DNA of 12,296 nt from contig SBHH01000096.1 in NCBI GenBank assembly GCA_006226265.1, forward strand, positions 1-12,296. The letters run 5' to 3'. A program made the translations under genes and the position numbers. A model generated the notes under the pieces. It was not told where the DNA came from, made no database searches, and saw only the letters and a list, made by a program, of their open reading frames with translations. Source of the stretch: Alphaproteobacteria bacterium (GTDB lineage Bacteria; Pseudomonadota; Alphaproteobacteria; Sneathiellales; Sneathiellaceae). This document shows, piece after piece, positions 1 to 6,971 of this stretch; within the stretch, counting starts at the first letter, position 1, and each line of letters starts with the position of its first letter.

Positions 1-36
1 CCTTGATGAGCATTTCTGCAATCATTCGAATTACGA

Positions 37-84
37 GCCCGGCTCTCCAGCTTTAGGGCCGGGTATCCGGCTGCGCCCGCAGCC
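37..84. other. two short hairpins in the leading intergenic stretch
   Basis: Bases 1-128 hold no convincing gene. Two inverted repeats are visible. Positions 37-45 pair with 56-64 (core GCCCGGC/GCCGGGT, ending in G-U pairs), and GGCTGC at 69-74 pairs exactly with GCAGCC at 79-84 around a GCCC loop. Neither is followed by a T tract on either strand, so a Rho-independent terminator is not supported. They could be the 3' end of an upstream transcript or leader structure for the next gene. Function unknown. Confidence 0.3.
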
Positions 85-128
85 CCCTTCATCAAAATTC
101 GATATTTCCATGTACAAGAAGATCCATC

Positions 129-413
129 ATGACCTCGCTTACCCTCTCACGGCCGTCCGATGACGCGCCCCGCACCCCGGATGCCTGCCGCTTCACCTTA
201 CGCGCGGAAGCCGAGCCTTCTGCCCTTTCCCGCATATTAGAGAATTTCGCACTTCGCAATCTCGTGCCCGATCAGCTTTCCGCCCGGCGCGACGGAGAGG
301 AACTTGTCGTCTCCCTCACCGTCGCCGGTCTTTCGGACATGGAGAGCGCGCATCTTGAAATTCGCATGATGAATATCCTGCCGGTGATCGAGGTAACGCT
401 GGAACGGCTGTGA
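129..413 (+). CDS. small ACT-like domain protein (94 aa)
   Basis: The protein is 94 residues and its length is essentially one ACT domain. Residues 20-94 read as beta-alpha-beta-beta-alpha-beta: a first strand CRFTLRAEAE, a helix with SALSRILENFALRNLVP where a ligand loop would sit, then the strand pairs QLSARR and ELVVSLTVAG, and a C-terminal helix and strand ending VIEVTLERL. This resembles the N-terminal half of acetolactate synthase small subunits and free-standing amino-acid-binding ACT proteins. No catalytic or DNA-binding domain is attached, so it may be a regulatory partner of another protein; that is inference. The ATG at 129 is preceded by a modest purine stretch (AAGAAGA). No ilv gene lies in view, so a role in branched-chain amino acid synthesis cannot be supported from context. 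Confidence 0.65.
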   Translation: MTSLTLSRPSDDAPRTPDACRFTLRAEAEPSALSRILENFALRNLVPDQLSARRDGEELVVSLTVAGLSDMESAHLEIRMMNILPVIEVTLERL

Positions 414-437
414 TGCGCGGCCCGCATAAAATCCCTT

Positions 438-466
438 TCGACATTCCCGAAATTTTCCATTAGATT
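438..466 (+). promoter_or_regulatory. sigma-70-type promoter upstream of the DUF3775 gene
   Basis: A -35-like TCGACA (438-443; five of six matches to TTGACA) is separated by 17 bases from a -10-like TAGATT (461-466; four of six matches to TATAAT). Transcription would start near 473, giving a leader of about 40 nt that contains the SD AGAGGA just before the ATG at 513. It falls in the 99-base gap after the ACT-like gene, so the second gene can be expressed on its own. Confidence 0.45.
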
Positions 467-512
467 TATCGAATAAATTTGAAGGGACCGGTGTTGACGC
501 AAGAGGATCATC

Positions 513-923
513 ATGCTCGACAGTCTTCAGATTCCGCTTGAAACCGTATGCGATATCATTATCGAGGCATTGGCGTTGAATGAAGCGCCGGGCCCGTTCG
601 AGGAAGAGGATATCGACGAAATCCCTCCCATCGACGAGGAGATGGAGCTCAACCCCCATGATGACAGTGATCTTGAAGAATTCCGCAGCCGGCTTGAGGA
701 CCTGAACGAGGAGGAGAGGCTCAACCTTGTCGCCATCGCCTGGATCGGCCGCGGCAGCTATCGCGCCGATGAATGGGAGGAGGCGATGGAGGAAGCGCGC
801 GGCATGAACCCGAACCATCTCGCGACCTATCTCGCAAGCCTCCGCCAGCTCGGCGATTATCTGGAGGAGGGCCTTGCCGAGCTCGGCTTTTCGGCGGAGG
901 AGTTCGAGACCGGCGTCCGCTGA
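513..923 (+). CDS. DUF3775-type acidic protein (136 aa)
   Basis: This is a strongly acidic cytoplasmic protein of unknown function. The C-terminal half (residues 60-136) carries the pattern I associate with DUF3775: DLNEEERLNLVAIAWIGRG, then EWEEAMEEAR, then HLATYLASLRQLGDYLEEGL. The N-terminal half has an acidic linker (residues 28-55, rich in E, D and P) after a short helix (LETVCDIIIEALAL). A good SD, AGAGGA at 502-507, precedes the ATG at 513, so the start is well supported. It follows the ACT-like gene with a 99-base gap and its own promoter candidate. No enzyme motif, signal peptide or membrane segment is visible. The assignment rests on recalled family pattern; the biochemical role is not known to me. 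Confidence 0.8.
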   Translation: MLDSLQIPLETVCDIIIEALALNEAPGPFEEEDIDEIPPIDEEMELNPHDDSDLEEFRSRLEDLNEEERLNLVAIAWIGRGSYRADEWEEAMEEARGMNPNHLATYLASLRQLGDYLEEGLAELGFSAEEFETGVR

Positions 924-978
924 TCCCCCTTTCGCTTTCGATGAAATGCCGCTACATCTATAGGACGACCGATCATCT

Positions 979-1012
979 CTGACAGTTCGGTCCGTACCGA
1001 ACCAATAAAAAT
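979..1012 (+). promoter_or_regulatory. promoter with palindromic operator candidate ahead of the EamA transporter
   Basis: An 18-base palindrome, GTTCGGTCCGTACCGAAC (985-1002), has 7-base perfect arms around a CCGT centre. It starts immediately after a -35-like CTGACA (979-984) and ends just before an AT-rich -10-like stretch (TAAAAA at 1006-1011). The spacing to that -10 is about 21 bases, longer than ideal, so the exact -10 is uncertain. A palindrome between promoter elements upstream of an efflux-type gene is the usual arrangement for a TetR-type repressor. No regulator gene is next to it, so the binding protein is unknown. Confidence 0.5.
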
Positions 1013-1034
1013 AAAAAGCGGTTATCCTCGCCTC

Positions 1035-1949
1035 ATGACACATGCAACGAAGCCGGTAAACCGCGTCCGCGAATATACCCTCCTCCTGCTCCTCGCGAGC
1101 CTCTGGGGCTCGTCCTATCTTTTTATCCGGGTGGGGCTTGAGACCATTCCGCCGGTCACCCTGATCGCGATGCGGGTCACGGTCGCGGCGCTTGTCCTCT
1201 TAACCGTCGTCCGGTTGCAGGGCCATTCATTACCACGCGATAAAGGCATCTGGCGCAATTTCCTGATCCAGTCCTTTTTCAACAGTTTCGGTGCATGGAC
1301 CTTGCTCGCCTGGGGCCAGCAATATGTCGAGAGCGGGCTTGCGACTGTCCTTAACTCCACCTCGCCGATATTCGTCTTTCTGCTCACTTTCCTTTTCACC
1401 CGGCATGAAGCCGTGCCCTTTCGAAAGCTCGCGGGCGCCGTCATCGGCCTTTGCGGGATTGTCCTCATCATCGGCATCGATGCGCTTCACAGCATCGGCG
1501 ATCAGGTAGTGGCGCAGCTTGCGATCCTGGGAAGCGCCATGCTTTATGGCTATGCGGCGATCAACGGGCGGAAATTTGCGAGCCTCCCCTCCACCGTCAC
1601 GGCGGCGGGAGTGATGGTTTGTGCGTCCCTCGTCCTCATACCCGCAAGCCTTGTGATTGACCGACCCTGGACCCTGTCGCCCTCGCTTGCTTCCCTCGTC
1701 GCTGTGATCACGCTCGGCACGTTCGGGACCGGGCTCGCGCTTCTCCTCTATTTCCGGCTGATCAATACGCTGGGATCGCTCAATACCGCGAGCCAGAGTT
1801 ATCTTCGCATGGGGATTGGCGTCGCCCTCGGCATCCTTCTGCTGGGGGAAAGTTTTTCCCTTATTGTCGGGCTTGGCCTTGTGACGGCGATGCTGGGCGT
1901 GATGCTGATCAACCTCCCCGAACGGCGGAAAAAAGCGCCTGTCTCTTAG
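1035..1949 (+). CDS. DMT-superfamily transporter with two EamA domains
   Basis: This is an inner-membrane protein of 304 residues with about ten hydrophobic segments, in two five-helix EamA repeats (roughly residues 13-145 and 157-295). The first repeat shows the family signature LLLASLWGSSYLFIRVGLETIPP (split: ASLWGSSYLF then IRVGLETIPP), and ESGLATVLNSTSPIFVFLLT ends helix four. The second has TLGTFGTGLALLLYFRLI and the helix-nine/ten pattern GESFSLIVGLGLV. Such proteins export amino acids, nucleosides or other small metabolites; the substrate cannot be told from sequence. The ATG at 1035 has no clear SD in front (GGTTATCCTCGCCTC). The gene converges on mobA and their stop codons overlap. 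The palindrome upstream suggests ligand-responsive repression. Confidence 0.9.
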   Translation: MTHATKPVNRVREYTLLLLLASLWGSSYLFIRVGLETIPPVTLIAMRVTVAALVLLTVVRLQGHSLPRDKGIWRNFLIQSFFNSFGAWTLLAWGQQYVESGLATVLNSTSPIFVFLLTFLFTRHEAVPFRKLAGAVIGLCGIVLIIGIDALHSIGDQVVAQLAILGSAMLYGYAAINGRKFASLPSTVTAAGVMVCASLVLIPASLVIDRPWTLSPSLASLVAVITLGTFGTGLALLLYFRLINTLGSLNTASQSYLRMGIGVALGILLLGESFSLIVGLGLVTAMLGVMLINLPERRKKAPVS

Positions 1950-2578
1950 CCCCTCGCCTTCGCAATCCTTACTTCCGCTTCTGCGAGGTCTTCCGGCCGG
2001 TTGATATTGAAGAAGGGATCGCCTTCCGTCTCGTCCCAGGTCACATTGACGCGGTTATAACGATCGGCGAAGACGAGGATTTTCCGTAAGTCCTCTTCAA
2101 TGAGCGCGACGCGAAGATCGGCGGCGAGCGAGAGCGGCCAGAGCGCGACGACCGGATGCACCCGCCCGACGGACTGCGCCATGACGATGGTTTCTGGCAC
2201 CGCTCCTTTAAGTCCTTCGGCAAGGCGGACGACGAGATCGCCGGGAATAAAGGGGGCGTCGGTCGGGACGCTCAGCATATGGCTGGCGCGTGACCCCTTC
2301 GCACTGAAGTAGTCAAGCCCTGTCAGGATACCGGCGAGCGGACCTGCGAACCCCTCCACCACATCTTTCCGGATCGGAATATCTTCCGCAATCCCCGCTT
2401 CCCCGTCCCGGTTCATATTAAGAAGGAATTCGGAGACCTGCGGCCGCAACGTCTCTACGATACGCGAAAGCAGGCTTGCGCCCCCTAATTCCTGCAAAAA
2501 CTTCGCGCCGCCGCCCATGCGCCGGGACAGCCCACCCGCGAGAAGAAGGCAGGGAAAGCGGGTATCCTGTTCACTCAT
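1946..2578 (-). CDS. mobA: molybdenum cofactor guanylyltransferase MobA
   Basis: MobA transfers GMP from GTP to molybdopterin to give the MGD form of the cofactor used by formate dehydrogenases and other DMSO-reductase-family enzymes, in the cytoplasm. The 210-residue protein begins with the nucleotidyltransferase loop LLAGGLSRRMGG (residues 12-23) and the conserved lysine K26. GPLAGI (79-84) and the metal-binding VPTDAPF (D107 in the TDAPF motif) follow, with the usual RVHPVVALWP later. Length is normal for the family. It overlaps fdhD by ATGA (its ATG at 2578-2576 shares bases with the fdhD TGA), so translation is probably coupled. At its 3' end its TAA overlaps the TAG of the convergent transporter gene, leaving no room for a terminator between them. 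Confidence 0.93.
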   Translation of the reverse strand: MSEQDTRFPCLLLAGGLSRRMGGGAKFLQELGGASLLSRIVETLRPQVSEFLLNMNRDGEAGIAEDIPIRKDVVEGFAGPLAGILTGLDYFSAKGSRASHMLSVPTDAPFIPGDLVVRLAEGLKGAVPETIVMAQSVGRVHPVVALWPLSLAADLRVALIEEDLRKILVFADRYNRVNVTWDETEGDPFFNINRPEDLAEAEVRIAKARG

Positions 2579-3450
2579 AGGGAGGCCTTCCGTTTATATT
2601 TGCTGTCCTCTTCCGGGACCTGATCGGGATCGGCGTCATACTGCAGCCTTTCCGCGCCCGAGAGGCAGATGAAACGCTTGCCCTTCGCCCGGCCGATCAG
2701 GGTGAGGTTCGCCTGCCGCGCCAGATCGACCCCCCAGGCGGTAAAGCCCGAGCGGGAAATGACGATCGGGATCTGCATCTGCACCGTCTTGATCACCATT
2801 TCCGAGGTGAGCCTGCCGGTCGTATAGAAAATCTTGTTCGCAGGCGAGATGCCATGCCGCCACATATAACCCGCGATCTTGTCGATGGCGTTATGGCGGC
2901 CGACATCCTCCATATAGAGGAGCGGGCGGTCTTCCTCGCAGAGGACGCAGCCATGAATGGCGCCGGTTTCAAGATAGAGCGAGGGTTGCTGGTTGATCTT
3001 TTTTGAGAGCGCATAAATCCAGGAGGTTTTGAGCCGCGCGGCGGGGTCCAAAGTAATCTCTTCGAACTTTTCCATCACGTCGCCAAAGACGGTGCCTTGC
3101 GCGCAGCCCGACGTCTGGGTTTTCTTCTTTAATTTGTCTTCGAAATCCGTCTCGCGCATCGTCCGGACGACAACGACACCCAAGTCATCGTCATAATCGA
3201 TGCCGGTAATCTCGTCATCGGGCCGGAGCATATTCTGGTTCAGCAAATAGCCGATGGCGAGATAGTCGGGATAATCGGCAATCGTCATCATGGTGACAAT
3301 TTCCTGCCGGTTGAGGAAGAGCGTCAAGGGCCGCTCCACCACCACGGAAAGGCTCACCTCCGTTCCCGTATGATCGATACCGGTCAATCGCTCGCTCAAA
3401 TTCTCCGCCGCCGGATCAGGCGCAATTTCAAATTCTTTCATGGAAATCAT
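2575..3450 (-). CDS. fdhD: formate dehydrogenase accessory sulfurtransferase FdhD
   Basis: FdhD passes sulfur from a cysteine desulfurase to the Mo-bis-MGD cofactor, which activates formate dehydrogenase. The 291-residue protein has the family hallmarks: ERPLTLFLN (39-47), YLAIGYLLN (63-71), EDVGRHNAIDK (181-191), TTGRLTSEMV (210-219) and SRSGFTAWGVDLA (232-244). The redox-active CxxC region of the E. coli protein (C121/C124) reads SGCAQG here, so only C116 is present. A separate CVLC pair sits at 168-171, just before EDVGRHN. The second ATG (3441, residue 4) may be the true start: no SD precedes either, and a promoter candidate would place transcription start at that ATG. It is the first gene of the fdhD-mobA unit; no formate dehydrogenase structural gene is in the window. 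Confidence 0.93.
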   Translation of the reverse strand: MISMKEFEIAPDPAAENLSERLTGIDHTGTEVSLSVVVERPLTLFLNRQEIVTMMTIADYPDYLAIGYLLNQNMLRPDDEITGIDYDDDLGVVVVRTMRETDFEDKLKKKTQTSGCAQGTVFGDVMEKFEEITLDPAARLKTSWIYALSKKINQQPSLYLETGAIHGCVLCEEDRPLLYMEDVGRHNAIDKIAGYMWRHGISPANKIFYTTGRLTSEMVIKTVQMQIPIVISRSGFTAWGVDLARQANLTLIGRAKGKRFICLSGAERLQYDADPDQVPEEDSKYKRKASL

Positions 3451-3477
3451 AATTGGGCTTCAAAGCGATCCTGTAAA
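3449..3477 (-). promoter_or_regulatory. fdhD-mobA promoter, possibly leaderless
   Basis: Read on the minus strand, TTTACA (3477-3472; five of six to the -35 consensus) is followed after exactly 17 bases by AATTAT (3454-3449; four of six to the -10 consensus). The -10 overlaps the first fdhD ATG at 3450-3448. With 7 bases after the -10, transcription would start at A3441, which is the first base of the second in-frame ATG. Neither ATG has an SD, which agrees with a leaderless message beginning at residue 4. Confidence 0.45.
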
Positions 3478-3564
3478 GAGCCAGAAAGACTTCCATGCAT
3501 TACTGGACCTTTTTTTCTCATATGCTACAAGACGGCAGTTGTTTCTTTATGCCGGAAATCTGTT

Positions 3565-4338
3565 ATGACCCTCGACCGCCCCATCCTGATCCGCGCCATC
3601 ACCACCCTTGCCCGGGGAGCCGGGGATGCAATTTTGAAGATTTACAATCAGGATTTCGATGTCCGCACAAAGACCGATGCCTCCCCGGTGACGGAAGCCG
3701 ACGAGTTGGCGGAGCGGATCATCCTTGCGGGGCTGCGCGAGCTTACCCCCGACATTCCCGTGCTGGCGGAAGAAAGCGCGGCGGCGGGCGAGGTTGTCGA
3801 TCTTTCGGGCGGCGTCTTCTGGTTGGTCGATCCCCTCGACGGGACCAAGGAGTTTATCCATAAACGGGGCGAATTTACCGTCAATATCGCCCTTATCGAG
3901 AATGGCACGCCGACCATGGGCGTCATCCATGTGCCCGCGCAAGGCGTCACCTATTATGCGGAGGGGCCCGGCAAGGCCTGGCGGCAGGATGGTGAGGAAG
4001 CGCCCCGCCCCGTCCTTACCCGCACGGCGCCTGCGGAAGGCCTCACCGTGGTCGCGAGCCGGTCGCACCGGACGCCCGAAACCGACGCCTATATCGAAAA
4101 ATTCAAGGTGGCGGAGCTGATCTCGGCAGGTTCCTCCCTCAAGCTTTGCCTGCTGGCGGAAGGAAAGGCCGATCTTTATCCCCGCTTCGGGCGGACCATG
4201 GAATGGGATATCGGCGCGGGTCAGGCCATATTGGAGGCGGCGGGCGGCGTCGTCGAAACCCTTGACGGGGCGCCGCTCCGATACGGGAAGGAGGGCCATG
4301 ACAATCCCTTTTTCGTTGCCAAGGGCCGCCCCGATTAA
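3565..4338 (+). CDS. cysQ: 3'(2'),5'-bisphosphate nucleotidase CysQ
   Basis: CysQ hydrolyses 3'-phosphoadenosine 5'-phosphate (PAP) to AMP and phosphate, clearing the by-product of sulfate assimilation; it belongs to the inositol monophosphatase superfamily. The 257-residue protein has the metal-binding set in order: E69/E70 in VLAEES, the motif DPLDGTKEFI (residues 89-98, D89 and D92), and D215 in WDIGAGQAI. TKTDASPVTEAD (36-47) is the usual N-terminal CysQ block. I start it at the ATG at 3565, with GGAAA eight bases upstream. The frame stays open back to an ATG at 3370, but that would add 65 non-conserved, basic residues overlapping fdhD. It is divergent from fdhD and converges on acuI with a 21-base gap containing only a T-rich run. 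Confidence 0.92.
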   Translation: MTLDRPILIRAITTLARGAGDAILKIYNQDFDVRTKTDASPVTEADELAERIILAGLRELTPDIPVLAEESAAAGEVVDLSGGVFWLVDPLDGTKEFIHKRGEFTVNIALIENGTPTMGVIHVPAQGVTYYAEGPGKAWRQDGEEAPRPVLTRTAPAEGLTVVASRSHRTPETDAYIEKFKVAELISAGSSLKLCLLAEGKADLYPRFGRTMEWDIGAGQAILEAAGGVVETLDGAPLRYGKEGHDNPFFVAKGRPD

Positions 4339-4359
4339 ACCCGCCTTTTTCTTTTAGCC

Positions 4360-5349
4360 TCAGGCGTTCACGTCGATCACGACGCGGCCCTGGATCTGCC
4401 CTTTCAGGATGTCGGCGGCGAGTTCCGGCAGCTTGCTCATGGGCTCCAGCCGGGTCATGTCATCGAAGAGCGACTTGTCGAGATCGGTCGCAAGCCGCGC
4501 CCAGGCTTCTTCGCGCACAGCCTTGGAGGCCATCACGCTGTCCACCCCGAGGAGGGAAACGCCCCGCAGGATGAACGGCAGGACCGAGGTCGGCAGATCA
4601 TTGCCGCCCGCAAGGCCGCAAGCCGCAACCGCGCCGCCATAATTGATCTGCGCGATGACGGCGGCGAGGATATTGCTACCGACGCAATCGACGGCACCGG
4701 CCCAGCGTTCCTTGTCGAACGGGCGGCCCTTGCCCATGGTTTCTTCGCGGCTGATGACGGAGGAAGCGCCGAGCTTCTTGAGGTATTCGTGGGTTTCTTC
4801 CCGCCCGCTGGAGGCGACGACATTATAGCCGAGCTTCGCAAGGATCGCGACGGCGAAGGAGCCGACACCGCCCGCGGCGCCCGTGACCAGCACCTCGCCC
4901 TTGTCCGGCGTGACGCCCGCCTTTTCAAGCGCCAGCACGCAGAGCATCGAGGTATAGCCCGCCGTGCCGATGGCCATGGCTTCCTGCATGGTAAAGGCAT
5001 CGGGCAGCTTGATCAGCCAGTCGGATTTCAGTTTCTGCTTCTGGCTGTAGCCGCCCCAGAAAAGCTCCGACAGGCCGAAGCCGTTGACAATCACCTTGTC
5101 GCCCGGCTTGAACTCACCGGACTTGCTTTCCAGCACCGTGCCTGCGAGATCGATGCCGCCAACCATCGGCAGGCGGCGGGCAATGCCCTTGCCGCAAACT
5201 GCGAGACCATCCTTGTAGTTCAGGGTCGAATAGGACACTTCGACCAGCACATCCTCGTCGGGGAGATCGGCCACGGTAAGGTTCTTGAACCCGGCCTTTT
5301 GCTTGCCATCCTGATCCTCAATCACCAATGCGCGGAAGCTGTCGCTCAT
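4360..5349 (-). CDS. acuI: AcuI/YhdH-family acryloyl-CoA reductase (NADPH)
   Basis: This is a zinc-independent medium-chain dehydrogenase/reductase. AcuI reduces toxic acryloyl-CoA to propionyl-CoA with NADPH, in DMSP/3-hydroxypropionate metabolism or as detoxification; E. coli YhdH is the same family. The 329-residue protein has the GroES-like N-terminal domain with SYSTLNYKDGLA (39-50) and GGIDLAGTV (64-72). The Rossmann NADPH loop is TGAAGGVGS (156-164), with SSGREETHEYL after it for phosphate recognition. YGGAVAACGLAGG and PFILRGVSLLGVDS are typical of the YhdH branch rather than of generic quinone reductases. SD AGGA lies ten bases before the ATG and a good promoter lies upstream. No DMSP lyase or other dmd gene is in view, so a housekeeping detox role is likely. 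Confidence 0.9.
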   Translation of the reverse strand: MSDSFRALVIEDQDGKQKAGFKNLTVADLPDEDVLVEVSYSTLNYKDGLAVCGKGIARRLPMVGGIDLAGTVLESKSGEFKPGDKVIVNGFGLSELFWGGYSQKQKLKSDWLIKLPDAFTMQEAMAIGTAGYTSMLCVLALEKAGVTPDKGEVLVTGAAGGVGSFAVAILAKLGYNVVASSGREETHEYLKKLGASSVISREETMGKGRPFDKERWAGAVDCVGSNILAAVIAQINYGGAVAACGLAGGNDLPTSVLPFILRGVSLLGVDSVMASKAVREEAWARLATDLDKSLFDDMTRLEPMSKLPELAADILKGQIQGRVVIDVNA

Positions 5350-5384
5350 GCTTTTATCCTTTGTTTTTTAGTGCGGTTTTTCCC

Positions 5385-5413
5385 GTTATAGCCTGTTCGC
5401 GAGGCCTTGCGAA
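5385..5413 (-). promoter_or_regulatory. acuI promoter with an inverted repeat over the -35
   Basis: On the minus strand TTCGCA (5413-5408) and TATAAC (5390-5385; five of six to the -10 consensus) are 17 bases apart, giving a leader of roughly 28 nt to the acuI ATG. The -35 sits inside the inverted repeat GGCCTTgcgAAGGCC (5403-5417), a plausible operator. A second palindrome, GGCGCGAGCGCC, follows at about 5424-5435. Confidence 0.5.
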
Positions 5414-5525
5414 GGCCAAATCTGGCGCGAGCGCCCGGCCTTCAATTGATTGTTAATGTATTTATTCTAATATTAAGATCAGGAGACGAGACACTCCTCC
5501 GTCGCTTAAAGAAATGGAGTTGAAC

Positions 5526-5789
5526 ATGACAGAACTGGAGAAAAAGCTGAACGGCTATGTGCTGACAACCGCCGAAATACTTTATCATCTTCCCGACTAC
5601 CCTGAACTTCTGCAAAGCTATATTTGGCAGGAATATGATCAGGCCCCGAAATTCCCCGTCCTCAAGAAATTCCTCGATTTCTGGGAAAGCCAGCTCGACG
5701 GGCGGCTGCATTCGGTCCGCTTTGCGACCAACAAACTCATTTATCCGAACGAGATGCGTTTCGCCGACGGCCAGTTCCGCCTGAACTGA
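5526..5789 (+). CDS. usg: Usg family protein
   Basis: This 87-residue protein closely follows the alphaproteobacterial Usg pattern, named after the small gene upstream of the Caulobacter trp genes: LNGYVLTTAEILYHLPDYP, then LLQSYIWQEYD, APKFPVL and LKKFLDFW, and the C-terminal LHSVRFATNKLI. Function is not established. I choose the ATG at 5526 (MTELEKKL) because GGAG at 5516-5519 is six bases upstream. An in-frame ATG at 5514 would add only four residues and would itself overlap that SD. The leader contains a small AGGAG/CTCCT inverted repeat (5481-5485 / 5494-5498) and an AT-rich stretch (TTGATT and TAATAT, 16 bases apart) that could be a weak promoter. Unlike Caulobacter, no trp gene is adjacent; it converges on pyrC with a 20-base gap. 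Confidence 0.88.
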   Translation: MTELEKKLNGYVLTTAEILYHLPDYPELLQSYIWQEYDQAPKFPVLKKFLDFWESQLDGRLHSVRFATNKLIYPNEMRFADGQFRLN

Positions 5790-5809
5790 TGGCCTTCAGG
5801 ATATCAGAG

Positions 5810-6892
5810 TTATTTGATGCCGGCGAAGCGCCAGGGCAAGGTCTCGCCGGCGCGGAACGGCACGAGATGGCCGGTCGGGCCTTCGCAGGTTTTAACCGCC
5901 GCATTTTCCACGCGCTCCAGCACGATCTTTCCCTCATTGAGCGGCAGGCCATAGAATTTCGGCCCGAATTCGGAGGCGAACCCTTCGAGCTTGTCGAGCG
6001 CGCTTTCTTCGTCAAAAACCTCGGCATAAGCCTCCATCGCGTAGGGCGCGTTGAAAAGCCCGGCGCAACCGCAGGCCGTTTCCTTGTCTTTTGCCGCATG
6101 GGGCGCGCTGTCGGTGCCGAGGAAGAACTTGCCACTGCCGGAGATGGCCGCACGGCGAAGGGCGAGGCGATGCTCTTCCCGCTTCGCGACGGGCAGGCAA
6201 TAATAATGCGGGCGGATGCCGCCTTCGAACATCGCGTTCCGGTTAAAGCTTAAATGATGCGGCGTGATGGTCGCGGCAAGGTTCGGGCCTGCCTCCGCAA
6301 CAAACTGGGCTGCCTCCTTCGTCGTGATATGCTCGAACACGACTTTAAGCTCCGGAAAGTCGTTTAGAAGAACCTTCAGCACCTTGTTGATGAAGACGGC
6401 CTCCCGATCGAAGATATCCACCTCCTTATGGGTCACCTCCCCATGGAGGAGGAGCGGCATGCCAAGCTTCTGCATGACCTCCAGCGCCGGGTAGATATTC
6501 CGGATATCGGTGACGCCATGGCTGGAATTTGTCGTCGCATGGGCGGGATAGAGCTTCGCCGCCGTGAAAATTCCGGCATCATGCCCCCGTTTGATCTCGC
6601 TCGGCGCGATATCGTCTGTGAGGTAGCAGGTCATGAGCGGCGTGAAGTCGGACTTTTCGGATAGCACCGCCATGATCCGGTTCCGGTATGCCAAGGCGGC
6701 ATCGGCGGTCGTCACCGGCGGCACCAGGTTGGGCATAATGATGGCCCGCGCGAACTGCCGTGCCGTGTAATTCACCACCGTCGCCAGCATCGCGCCGTCG
6801 CGCAAATGCAGATGCCAATCGTCCGGCCGCCGGATGACCAAACGGTCAGCGCTGGACAGGGATTGATCGAGATCGGTTTCGGGCGTCGCCAT
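5810..6892 (-). CDS. pyrC: dihydroorotase, PyrC class
   Basis: This enzyme cyclises N-carbamoyl-L-aspartate to dihydroorotate, step three of de novo pyrimidine synthesis, using a binuclear zinc site. From the ATG at 6892 the protein has 360 residues. All metal ligands are present and are offset from E. coli PyrC by a constant 11 residues: H27 and H29 in [10 protein letters not shown], carboxylated K113 in [14 protein letters not shown]150 in [10 protein letters not shown]188 in FEHITTKEA, and catalytic D261 in LGTDSAPH. The start is uncertain. The frame extends to an ATG at 6949 and to a TTG at 6973. The TTG has a strong SD (GGAGGA, 8 bases away), whereas the ATG at 6892 has only GGAA. The extension is basic and not part of the known fold, so I keep 6892. 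Confidence 0.93.
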   Translation of the reverse strand: MATPETDLDQSLSSADRLVIRRPDDWHLHLRDGAMLATVVNYTARQFARAIIMPNLVPPVTTADAALAYRNRIMAVLSEKSDFTPLMTCYLTDDIAPSEIKRGHDAGIFTAAKLYPAHATTNSSHGVTDIRNIYPALEVMQKLGMPLLLHGEVTHKEVDIFDREAVFINKVLKVLLNDFPELKVVFEHITTKEAAQFVAEAGPNLAATITPHHLSFNRNAMFEGGIRPHYYCLPVAKREEHRLALRRAAISGSGKFFLGTDSAPHAAKDKETACGCAGLFNAPYAMEAYAEVFDEESALDKLEGFASEFGPKFYGLPLNEGKIVLERVENAAVKTCEGPTGHLVPFRAGETLPWRFAGIK

Positions 6893-6910
6893 GGCAGAAA
6901 TTCCATCCGG

Positions 6911-6925
6911 GCCGCGTTCCGCGGC
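6911..6925. other. perfect GC-rich hairpin near the pyrC start
   Basis: GCCGCG (6911-6916) and CGCGGC (6920-6925) are exact inverted repeats with a three-base loop. On the pyrC strand it lies 19-33 bases upstream of the ATG at 6892. If that ATG is used, it is leader structure; if the TTG at 6973 is used, it is coding sequence for AERG. No T tract follows, so it is not a terminator. Confidence 0.4.
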
Positions 6926-6971
6926 GAATTTAAAAAGCCCCCACTTCATAATACGTGCGCGCCCTCTTGCC

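Noticed and set aside
2..181. Open frame from the left edge to 181 that could be the end of an upstream gene
   Set aside because: Its composition (many P, G, S, R; no pattern) is unlike the neighbours, it contains the GC hairpins, and it overlaps the next gene by about 50 bases.
237..1043. Long minus-strand open frame (268 codons) across the ACT-like and DUF3775 genes
   Set aside because: It runs antisense to two well-supported genes, has no recognisable domain, and its length follows from codon bias on the other strand.
3370..3564. Upstream extension of cysQ to an ATG at 3370
   Set aside because: The added 65 residues are basic and cysteine-containing, unlike the family, and overlap fdhD. 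CysQ homology starts at 3565 with an SD.
3547..4299. Minus-strand open frame opposite cysQ, and a 200-codon plus-strand frame opposite acuI (4789-5391)
   Set aside because: Both are shadows of genes with clear motifs and conserved lengths.
4339..4359. Terminator between cysQ and acuI
   Set aside because: A T-rich run (CTTTTTCTTTT) is present, but I find no stem of convincing strength in front of it on the plus strand.
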